Below are positions 19,457 to 27,579 of a DNA stretch of 64,000 nt, in pieces. The stretch comes from Leptospira sp. 96542 (GTDB taxonomy: Bacteria; Spirochaetota; Leptospiria; Leptospirales; Leptospiraceae), in contig JARJFC010000001.1 of NCBI GenBank assembly GCA_029310945.1, forward strand, positions 124,001-188,000. The letters run 5' to 3'. The notes beneath the pieces are model-generated. The model was not told the origin of the DNA. It made no database searches and was given only the letters and a program-made list of their open reading frames with translations. Within the stretch, counting starts at the first letter, position 1. Every line of letters begins with the position of its first letter. The translations under genes and the position numbers were made by a program.

Positions 19457-19945
19457 TGATTAAATTAGCAATAATATTCAAATACACCTTCTTTCTGTTA
19501 TATAAACATTCTATATCCAAATAGAATGAAAAGAAACTTACATCTACTTTATCAATCCCTCTGTTTTGGCAAAAAACGATTAAAATGAATGCGCAAAGGA
19601 TTCCTTAATTGAATCGAAGGTCTTTAAATAATACAATCACTTGATAATATGACAAAGAGTTCTCGCAATGAAAAACGGTCATGTGTGCATCTATTTTCAG
19701 AAAAGAGTTAGGACAGAATTCGGAAATCTTAGGATATTTTTCGGATGTATATCATTTTAGAATTCATGGAAAAAATACAAAATTTCGAGCTAAATTCCAA
19801 AAGAATCTTTGAGTTATGTCATATGAAAAATTGGATTAGGATGGTAATAAAAAACAAAATCTAGGATACACCTTGCATTTTGTTTCGTCTATTTTTTTAT
19901 GAAAAATAACAACCATCACCCTAGGGGAAAATACTGTTCCAAACT
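19457..19945. other. 489-bp intergenic region between AraC gene and MCP gene
   Basis: No supportable gene. A perfect inverted repeat CATTCTAT/ATAGAATG with a 6-nt loop lies at 19507-19528, about 50 bp upstream of the AraC gene on its strand; it could be an operator or part of a promoter. The MCP at 19946 has no Shine-Dalgarno site within 15 nt. The rest is AT-rich with no strong promoter boxes. Confidence 0.35.
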
Positions 19946-21655
19946 ATGAAACAAAAATTACAGCTATATTATTTTATCAGTTATTTTATCTTTGGAAGTT
20001 TGGTACTTTCGGCCAATGTACTATCATTCGAATTCCTCACTCCAGAAACGGAATCCTTTCGCATACTTCCCATTTTATTTTCTTTCACTTTCATGTTTTT
20101 ATTTACTTCACTCTTTGCTCTCTATTCGGGTGGAGCGTTGACAAAAACATTTATGATGATCGAAAATGCTTTTAAAGAGGCGAGCCAAGGGAATTTAAAA
20201 GTCAAAATTCCATACAGACCCAAAGAACTATTGGCAAATTTTTATGAAAATTTTCATAGGATGCTAAGAGGGCAAGGTGAACTCATTTTTCACTTACGAA
20301 ATTCTTCCGCTCAGATGGCTGATGAATCAGAAACCATGAAAAATGTTGTCATTGATTTTTCAGTGAATTTACAATCACAATCAGCAGCCACCGAAGAAGT
20401 GTCCGCCTCTATGGAAGAGATCTCAGGTGCGGCAACATCCATTGCAAATTTCTCTGAAGAGAATTCAAAGAGTATGACAAACCTCGTAAAAGAAGTGGAA
20501 CGATTGTCGGAAGCAATGATCAAAACTGGCACTAATGTGGAAGAAACACTTCTATCTTTTCAGCAAATTTCTGCGAAAGCAGAATCGGGAAAACAATCCC
20601 TGCAAGAAATGAATACTGCCATGGACAATTTGTCCAATAGTTCAAAAGAAATTACAAAGATGGTGAAAACCATCGCTGATGTGAGCGAACAAATCAACAT
20701 GTTATCCTTGAACGCAGCAATTGAAGCTGCTCGTGCAGGAGAATCAGGACGAGGTTTTGCCGTTGTTGCCGAAGCAGTTTCCAAATTGGCGGAACGAACA
20801 GCAAGTTCTGTGAAAGGTGTAAATGATTTAGTAAAAAAGAATGAAGAAGATATGAGTTTAGGTAGGTTACGAATCGAAAAAACTTCTGCTCAAATTCAAG
20901 AAATTATTTCTACAATTGATCGTGTATCATTACAGATGGACGAAGTGCACCAATCTTCAAATATACAAAAAGAATTGAGGCATTCCGTATTGAAAGAGGC
21001 AGATTTTGTTCGAAAAAGATCGGAAGAAATTAAATATGCTGTTTCAGAACACAATACTGCCACGAATGAAGTTGTCACATCTATCACATCCATTAGTCAA
21101 CTCGCAGTACAAAATTCGGAAAGTAGTGATTTGTTAACTACAAGTATCACTGATATTGCTAAAACGGCAAATCAGTTAAAAACCATGGTGAACTTGTTTA
21201 AAACCGAAACGATTTCTGAATCGCCTAACTATTCTTTGCTATCTGATAGACGCAATGAATTAACTCATGAACTAATGTTTCAATCTGCAATCGGAAGCCT
21301 TTACCGAATCAAAGACAAAGATGCTGTTGAAGTTGTTTGGGCACCAAATTTTACGGAAGAATTGTACAAAGAAATTTTAAACAAAGCACTCGAAGTGATC
21401 AATCAATACAAAATTAAAAACTGGTTGGCAGACACAAGAAAGATGGGACTAGTCACAACTTCTGCGCAAAACTGGGTCAATGAAAACTGGTTTCCTCTGG
21501 CAAGTAATAGTACTTTGCGAAAAATGGCAGTCGTTCTCCCTGACTCCGTTTTGGCTGCCATTTCCATCAACGATGACACCCTCAAAACGGGAAATGTTGA
21601 GTTAAAACAAGTTCCTTCTATGGAAGCGGCAAATCAATTTTTATTCGGAAGCTGA
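19946..21655 (+). CDS. Methyl-accepting chemotaxis protein with C-terminal STAS-like domain
   Basis: 569 residues. Two N-terminal helices, a HAMP-like stretch ([20 protein letters not shown]), then an MCP signalling domain with tip [20 protein letters not shown] and [16 protein letters not shown]. After residue 440 comes an extra domain ([19 protein letters not shown] ... WLADTRKMG ... [10 protein letters not shown] ... [11 protein letters not shown]) matching the stand-alone protein at 15462-15854. MCPs normally end with the signalling coiled coil, so this is a fusion of a receptor to a small regulatory or ligand-binding fold. Confidence 0.85.
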   Translation: MKQKLQLYYFISYFIFGSLVLSANVLSFEFLTPETESFRILPILFSFTFMFLFTSLFALYSGGALTKTFMMIENAFKEASQGNLKVKIPYRPKELLANFYENFHRMLRGQGELIFHLRNSSAQMADESETMKNVVIDFSVNLQSQSAATEEVSASMEEISGAATSIANFSEENSKSMTNLVKEVERLSEAMIKTGTNVEETLLSFQQISAKAESGKQSLQEMNTAMDNLSNSSKEITKMVKTIADVSEQINMLSLNAAIEAARAGESGRGFAVVAEAVSKLAERTASSVKGVNDLVKKNEEDMSLGRLRIEKTSAQIQEIISTIDRVSLQMDEVHQSSNIQKELRHSVLKEADFVRKRSEEIKYAVSEHNTATNEVVTSITSISQLAVQNSESSDLLTTSITDIAKTANQLKTMVNLFKTETISESPNYSLLSDRRNELTHELMFQSAIGSLYRIKDKDAVEVVWAPNFTEELYKEILNKALEVINQYKIKNWLADTRKMGLVTTSAQNWVNENWFPLASNSTLRKMAVVLPDSVLAAISINDDTLKTGNVELKQVPSMEAANQFLFGS

Positions 21656-21775
21656 GCCTTAGCCGACAAAGAATCAGATTCTAAACGTTCTAACCTGAAA
21701 ATAGAGGAATATTTTTTAGACAATTCATACCCAAACCTACTTTTTTCGTCTAAAGATTGTTAAGGAGTTTAATAA

Positions 21776-22369
21776 ATGTTAAAACACAAATCGATTTTTA
21801 TCGTTGGACTGATTGTTTTCGGAATTACTACTGTCAGTGCAGATAGTTTTAAATTGGACAATTCGCATAGTGCAGTAGGGTTCAAAATAAAACACCTCGG
21901 TATCTCCACTGTTACAGGAAATTTCAAAGAATATGAAGCACAATTTAATTTTGATGAAAAAACAAACAAACTAAATGATGCCAATGTTGTAATTAAAGTT
22001 GCCTCTATAAACACAAATGATGAAAAGAGAGATTCCCATTTACAAGGAACCGATTTTTTTGACGCTGAAAAGTTTGAATCTATTATTTTCAAAGTTACAA
22101 AACCAGTAACTATCAAAAAAGGATCTACTTCTAAAATTCCAGGTGAACTTACAATAAAAGGAATCACAAAACCAGTAGTTCTCAATGTGAAGTATTCTGG
22201 CGTTGCAAAAGATCCATGGGGAAATTCAAAACTTGGTTTTGAGGCAGAGACTAAAATAAAAAGAGCAGATTTCGGTTTAACCTGGAACAAAGCTTTGGAA
22301 ACAGGTGGTGTTCTTGTTGGCGAAGAGGTTGACATTAAAATTGAAGGCGAAGCTGGAGCTGTAAAATAA
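21776..22369 (+). CDS. YceI family periplasmic protein
   Basis: 197 residues. Sec signal peptide (SIFIVGLIVFGITTVSA), then the YceI lipocalin-like barrel: FKLDNSHSAVGFKIKHLGIS, VTGNFKEYEAQF, DSHLQGTDFFDAEKF, LTIKGITKPVVL and the end AKDPWGNSKLGFEAET with RADFGLTWN. Members bind isoprenoid-type lipids. AAGGAG lies 8 nt before the ATG. It is 38 bp upstream of a molybdate transporter gene, so the two may share a transcript. Confidence 0.9.
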   Translation: MLKHKSIFIVGLIVFGITTVSADSFKLDNSHSAVGFKIKHLGISTVTGNFKEYEAQFNFDEKTNKLNDANVVIKVASINTNDEKRDSHLQGTDFFDAEKFESIIFKVTKPVTIKKGSTSKIPGELTIKGITKPVVLNVKYSGVAKDPWGNSKLGFEAETKIKRADFGLTWNKALETGGVLVGEEVDIKIEGEAGAVK

Positions 22370-22407
22370 TTACTTCTCAATTTTTTAAATAAAAACATTC
22401 TGTTCCA

Positions 22408-23592
22408 ATGTTAAATTTCTCTAACGTTCAGTTCAATCGGAACGAACTTTCGGGCGCTTTCGGAGACATTGGAACAGACCTACCCCTACTCGTAGCACTA
22501 TCCTTCACTACTGGTCTTGGAATTCAAAATATTTTTATCGTGTTCGGAGTTTTACAAATACTCACTGGCGTTTATTATAAAATTCCAATGCCTGTCCAAC
22601 CTTTGAAAGCAGTTGCAACTATTGCCATCACACAAAAATTAGCAGGTCCAGTAGTTTTAGCGGGAGGTTTTGCGATAGGAATCCTTATGTTTATTTTATC
22701 AGTATCAGGATTACTTGGACAAATCGCAAAATTCATTCCGAAAACAGTAATCAGAGGTTTACAATTTGGATTAGGGATCAGCTTATGTTTATTAGCCTGC
22801 AAAGAATACATTCCTTCAGACGGTGTACCAGGCTTAATACTTTCAGTTTTCTCGTTTTTTCTTGTTATTACTTTAATAGACAACAAAAAATACCCCGCAT
22901 CATTACTTATAGTGATGATAGGAGTTATCTATTTTTTTATATTCAAAGAAAATCAAATTCATTTTTCAAACAATCATAATATAAAATTCTATGATTTAAC
23001 ATTCCTTACTCCAGAATTCATATTAAAAGGTTTTTTATTATTAACATTGCCGCAGATTCCGCTTTCCATCGGCAATTCAATTCTTGCAACCAAACAAATA
23101 TCAGATGATCTTTTTCCTCATAAGAAAAATTTAAATGTAAAAAAAATAGGTATTACATACTCGCTACTAAACCTTATTGCACCCATCTTGAGTGGTATAC
23201 CTTGTTGCCACGGCTCAGGCGGAATGGTAGGTCATTATACATTCGGAGGAAGGACTGGCGGCTCGGTTGTTATCTATGGCATTTTTTACATTCTTATTGG
23301 AATCTTATCTATTTTTTTTACGAATTCCATTGTAAAAATTTTTCCGCTACCTGTTCTCGGTGTTATCCTTTTATTTGAAGGAATCGCAATGATAACTATG
23401 ATTAAAGATACGATGGATCTAAAAAAAGATTTTATAATTTCCATCATAGTTGGTATCCTTGCCGTTGGTGTTCAATATGGATTTTTAGTAGGAATGTTGG
23501 TTGGTATTGTGTTATGCAAATTACCAATTAGGTTTGAATCAATGCCAAAACTAAAACATAACCAAAACACAAAAAATCATAAGGAAAGTTAA
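22408..23592 (+). CDS. MOT1-type molybdate transporter
   Basis: 394 residues with about ten membrane helices. Both MOT1 family motifs are present: GAFGDIGTDLPLLVAL near the N-terminus and PCCHGSGGMVGHYTFGGRTG at about residue 270. MOT1 carriers import molybdate with high affinity. It lies immediately next to the nitrate reductase gene and 9 kb from the cofactor genes, so supplying Mo to this pathway is the likely role. No ModABC genes are in the window. Confidence 0.8.
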   Translation: MLNFSNVQFNRNELSGAFGDIGTDLPLLVALSFTTGLGIQNIFIVFGVLQILTGVYYKIPMPVQPLKAVATIAITQKLAGPVVLAGGFAIGILMFILSVSGLLGQIAKFIPKTVIRGLQFGLGISLCLLACKEYIPSDGVPGLILSVFSFFLVITLIDNKKYPASLLIVMIGVIYFFIFKENQIHFSNNHNIKFYDLTFLTPEFILKGFLLLTLPQIPLSIGNSILATKQISDDLFPHKKNLNVKKIGITYSLLNLIAPILSGIPCCHGSGGMVGHYTFGGRTGGSVVIYGIFYILIGILSIFFTNSIVKIFPLPVLGVILLFEGIAMITMIKDTMDLKKDFIISIIVGILAVGVQYGFLVGMLVGIVLCKLPIRFESMPKLKHNQNTKNHKES

Positions 23593-23649
23593 ATTAACAT
23601 CCAGATATTTATTATTATATCTAGATTATCATGCAGAAAATTTCCAATA

Positions 23650-26600
23650 TCAGAGAATGTTTTTTGCAGCATTTTCTCTCAGTAATTTTGAGATTTCTGG
23701 CCTACAACTCCCGCAACCGGTCCCCGCTCCTGTTTCTTTCATAATTCCTTCCAAACTGCATATACCTTTTACAAACTCTTCATCAATATTGCCCCGACCT
23801 ACAGAATTACATGAACATACCAAAACACCTTTCATTGGCTTCGAAGATACACCGCCACGCAGCAACAAATCACGTTTACTACCTAGTTCAGTGCCTTCCG
23901 AAATTAATTTTTTATACTCAAGGAATTCTGCTTTGTCGCCAATCAGTATTGCACCTACCAGGCGATCACCTTTGATAATGCATTTTTTATATCTCCTTTT
24001 TTTTCGGTCTAAATAAACAACCTCCTCATATTCTGATGGTAAGTTCTCAAAACGAACACCAGGCAAACGAAGAGAGACAAGCTCCAAACCTGGAATTTTC
24101 AATAAATTTGAGTGGAGTGATCCTGCGTAAGATTTAAATTTATAACCATAAATAAAATTTGCTGCTATTACAGCCTGCTCTTCTGCAGCAAGCACTGTTC
24201 CGTAAATACCTGTTTCATGTTCAGCTACTTCACCGATGGCAAATACATCTGGATCGGATGATTGCATAAAACCATTTACAAGAATTCCCTCCTTTAAATT
24301 TATACCAGTACCATCTAAAAATTGTACATTAGGGTTCGTTCCCATTGCATACACAATTCCGTCTGGAAATAATTTTCCGCCATCTTTTAATTCGACACTA
24401 TCAACTCTATCAAACCCATTTACTTTGGATATTTCTGCATTGAATATGAGGTCGATTCCTCTATTTTGAATTTCTTCTTTTAGAATTTCACATGCTATGG
24501 AATCCAACTGTTTGGACATAAGACGATCGGTTCGCACCAAAACGGAAACATTCACCTTTAAAGATTTTAAAGCAGCGGCCAATTCAAGTCCGAGCAAACC
24601 ACCACCCACAATCAATGCATGTGAGTCTGGAACGAAAAAACCTTTGATTTTATCTGCATCAGCTTTCGCCCGTAAACTAAAAACACCAACCATATCTTTG
24701 GATATATTTTTGGGGATCTGCGGTGAACTTCCCATAGCCAACATTAGTTTATTATAATTATACGAATTTCCGAGATAATCCTTCACAATCTTTGCTTCTG
24801 GAAGTATTTCTACAACTGCGGTTGATGTAAACAATTCAATATCCCAAGAATTAACTTCGTCTGAATTGAGATTTGATAAATCAGAAAATTCCTTTTCCCC
24901 GCTAATGAAATCAGGTAATAAAATTCTATTATAAAGAGGATTCTCCTCTTTGCAAATGACTGTAATATCGTCATCAGGAACTAACAATTTATATTCTTTA
25001 ATAAATGCATATGTGCTATTTCCGCCTCCAATAATGAGTATTTTTTCATTTTCCTTTGTGTATGCTCTCACCTGTACTGCAGAAATTTTGAAACCAGGTT
25101 GTTTTGAAAAAGGATCATATTTACTGTCTGTTAAATTATTTGCTCGGAACTCATCTATTTTATTATTTCGCCCCCAATGCATTGGCAAAAAAACGGTACC
25201 TTCTTTAATTGTATCTGTAATATTCGAACGCACACGCACCAAACCTCTTTCGTTAAACACCTCTACAACTTGCTGATGATTTATTCCTAATTTCTTAGCA
25301 TCATTAGGGTGTATTTCCAGATACGGTTCTCGTTTATGTTCTACTAATTTTTTCACCTTTCCTGTTCTTGACATGGTATGCCATTGGTCTCGAATTCTCC
25401 CAGTAGTCAGAATCAACGGAAACGTTTCGTTCGTTTTTTCGGAGTTATCTTCCGGAGAAACTGGCGAAATCTTAGCTTTTCCATTTGTTCTATAAAATAG
25501 GTGATCCGAAAATAAGCGTGGAGTTCCACCATGCCCCTTATAAGGATAAGGCCACTGAACCGACCTATTATCCTTTAAAATCGAATAGTCTAATCCGCTA
25601 ATATCAATTTTTGTGCCCTTCGTAAGAGCGCAATGTTCCAAAAACACTTTTTCTTCCGATTCATATTTAAAACTTGAGTCAAAACCCATTTTCTCAGCAA
25701 ATTTTATAATAATTTCAGTATCAGGCAATGCTTCTCCAGGAGGATCAATTATTTTATTAAGGTATGTTATGCGGCGATCAGAATTAGTCATTGTACCCTG
25801 TTTTTCTGTCCAACCTGCTGCAGGCAATATATAATCAGCAAATGCAATCGTAGCCGACGAATTCGATATATCCTGAACCACAACGAGTTCAGCATTTCGT
25901 AAACCCTGTTCGACCATTCGGGCATCTGGCATACTTGTTGTTGGACTCGTACAAACTATCCAAATGGCCTTCATTTTACCAATTCGGAGATTCTCAAACA
26001 TTTCAACTGCACTATAACCTGGTTTACTTTGTATTTCTTTTCCTCCCCAAAATCGGCTAACTTCTTCACGATGTGGCGCATAACTTAGATCCCTATGAGC
26101 TGGTAGCAGGTTACACAATCCACCAACTTCGCGACCACCCATTGCATTTGGCTGACCAGTTAAAGAAAACGGACCTGATCCTGGTTTTCCAATTTTACCA
26201 GTAAGGAGAGATAAGTTAATCAATGCTAAATTTTTATTTACACCAATTACGCTTTGGTTCAAACCCATAGCCCAAAGTGATAAAAATCCTTTTGATTCGT
26301 GAATGAATTTGGCCGCTGTCAAAATGTCGTTGACTGCCACCCCACACTCTTCCGCTAATTTTTCTAACTCATAACTCGATAAATTGCGTTTGAGTTCTTC
26401 AAAACCATCTGTATGGTTAGATATGAAATTTTGATCAATCCAATCATTATCAATCAGTATCTTCGCAATTGCATGAAAAAGATATATGTCGGTACCGGGA
26501 TAAATCTGTAGATGTAAATCTGCATCTTCACACGTTTCTGTTCTTCTTGGATCAACAACGATCATTTTAATTTGAGGATTGTTTTTTCGATGTGCTTCAA

Positions 26601-27177
26601 TTCTCCGAAAGATGATTGGATGACACCAAGCAGGGTTGGCACCTGCAATCAAAAAACAATCTGCAAGTTCGATATCATCATAGGAAATTGGTACACTATC
26701 TTCCCCAAGCGCCATTTTATAACCAACAACTGCCGAACTCATACAAAGACGCGAATTAGTATCTATATTATTGCTACCAATGAATCCTTTGATTAACTTG
26801 TTAATTACATAATATTCTTCTGTTAATAATTGTCCGGAAACATAAAAGCCCACAGAATCTGGGCCGTTTAAATTAATAAATTTTTTAAAATCACTTGCAA
26901 TGGACGACAAAACATTATCCCAAGATGTTCTTTCAAATGGAAGATCTCTACTTTTACGTTTCTGCGGGTATAAGATCCGATCCGAAGTGTCCATCACGGT
27001 GTAATGCAAGTTCATTCCTTTAGAACACAGCAAGCCCCTGTTAGCTGGGTGATTAGGATCTCCCTCTACCAAAATTTCCCTGGAACCTGTTCTGTGGACA
27101 AGCACGCCACAACCGACACCACAATAAGAGCAAGTGGAAGTAAATGTTTCTACTTTAGACACACTGATAAACAGCAA
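23650..27177 (-). CDS. nasA: Assimilatory nitrate reductase fused to FAD/NAD(P)H reductase and [2Fe-2S] domain
   Basis: 1175 residues. Residues 1-700 are a molybdopterin oxidoreductase with CX2CX3CX27C [4Fe-4S] ligands (C16, C19, C23, C51) and a Mo-ligand region NSRLCMSSAV typical of Nap/Nas-type enzymes. From about residue 708 there is an FAD/NAD(P) oxidoreductase (ILIIGGGNSTYAF, LGLELAAALKSLKVNVSV). A BFD-like [2Fe-2S] domain ends the protein (VCSCNSVGRG ... GTGCGSCRPEI, about 1118-1165). Usually NasA and NasB are separate; here one polypeptide should take electrons from NAD(P)H to nitrate. The start is TTG at 27177, just after an in-frame stop; GTG at 27162 is an alternative. Divergent from nirB. 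Confidence 0.88.
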   Translation of the reverse strand: MLFISVSKVETFTSTCSYCGVGCGVLVHRTGSREILVEGDPNHPANRGLLCSKGMNLHYTVMDTSDRILYPQKRKSRDLPFERTSWDNVLSSIASDFKKFINLNGPDSVGFYVSGQLLTEEYYVINKLIKGFIGSNNIDTNSRLCMSSAVVGYKMALGEDSVPISYDDIELADCFLIAGANPAWCHPIIFRRIEAHRKNNPQIKMIVVDPRRTETCEDADLHLQIYPGTDIYLFHAIAKILIDNDWIDQNFISNHTDGFEELKRNLSSYELEKLAEECGVAVNDILTAAKFIHESKGFLSLWAMGLNQSVIGVNKNLALINLSLLTGKIGKPGSGPFSLTGQPNAMGGREVGGLCNLLPAHRDLSYAPHREEVSRFWGGKEIQSKPGYSAVEMFENLRIGKMKAIWIVCTSPTTSMPDARMVEQGLRNAELVVVQDISNSSATIAFADYILPAAGWTEKQGTMTNSDRRITYLNKIIDPPGEALPDTEIIIKFAEKMGFDSSFKYESEEKVFLEHCALTKGTKIDISGLDYSILKDNRSVQWPYPYKGHGGTPRLFSDHLFYRTNGKAKISPVSPEDNSEKTNETFPLILTTGRIRDQWHTMSRTGKVKKLVEHKREPYLEIHPNDAKKLGINHQQVVEVFNERGLVRVRSNITDTIKEGTVFLPMHWGRNNKIDEFRANNLTDSKYDPFSKQPGFKISAVQVRAYTKENEKILIIGGGNSTYAFIKEYKLLVPDDDITVICKEENPLYNRILLPDFISGEKEFSDLSNLNSDEVNSWDIELFTSTAVVEILPEAKIVKDYLGNSYNYNKLMLAMGSSPQIPKNISKDMVGVFSLRAKADADKIKGFFVPDSHALIVGGGLLGLELAAALKSLKVNVSVLVRTDRLMSKQLDSIACEILKEEIQNRGIDLIFNAEISKVNGFDRVDSVELKDGGKLFPDGIVYAMGTNPNVQFLDGTGINLKEGILVNGFMQSSDPDVFAIGEVAEHETGIYGTVLAAEEQAVIAANFIYGYKFKSYAGSLHSNLLKIPGLELVSLRLPGVRFENLPSEYEEVVYLDRKKRRYKKCIIKGDRLVGAILIGDKAEFLEYKKLISEGTELGSKRDLLLRGGVSSKPMKGVLVCSCNSVGRGNIDEEFVKGICSLEGIMKETGAGTGCGSCRPEISKLLRENAAKNIL

Positions 27178-27504
27178 TTTTTATGCCATATGCCTAAATA
27201 TTAGAGAAATAGCTTAATTACATACTGAATTGGAGAAATTTTATCCAAAGTGAGAAAATCGAGTGATTGTAAAATTACAGGAGATAAATCAAAAGCTTAT
27301 ATTTTCAGCAAATAGTCTGTTTAATATGAATATCGCATTCCAAATCTACTGATTCACAAACTATATTCATTAGAAAAAGTAACCTACTTACCTTATAAAG
27401 TATGAAAAATTGAGTACCCAATCACCCCAATCCTTCTTTGGAGCATAAGAATTCGAAAATTTTAGCATTCTAACTGTGCTAGTTGCCTGTGTTAGGTACA
27501 ATTC
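27178..27504. other. Divergent control region between nitrate and nitrite reductase genes
   Basis: About 330 bp with no gene, serving both transcripts. It holds a small dyad TGTAA-AA-TTACA (27268-27279) about 90 bp upstream of the nitrate reductase start, a GCATAAG motif at 27443-27449 that also recurs upstream of narK, and a -10-like TACAAT at 27497-27502 facing nirB. No full FNR, NtrC or sigma54 site was convincing. Confidence 0.35.
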
Positions 27505-27522
27505 GTGCATATTAGAGGAAGG

Positions 27523-27551
27523 CAGAAAAGGAAACTCAGTTTCTTTTTCTG
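27523..27551 (+). promoter_or_regulatory. Hairpin in the nirB leader (attenuator-like)
   Basis: A 13-bp stem with a 3-nt TCA loop (arms 27523-27535 and 27539-27551, one G-U pair). Its 3' arm is almost all T/C (TTTCTTTTTCT). It lies 28 nt upstream of the nirB ATG and downstream of the TACAAT -10-like box. It could stop or pause transcription, or mask the leader. Control by an anti-termination factor such as NasR is speculative; no such gene is in the window. Confidence 0.4.
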
Positions 27552-27579
27552 GCGATGGAAAATTTCAAGTGGGGCACAA

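Noticed and set aside
21769..22398. Long minus-strand frame over the YceI gene
   Set aside because: It mirrors the YceI coding frame, has no ribosome site, and its product looks like antisense low-complexity sequence.
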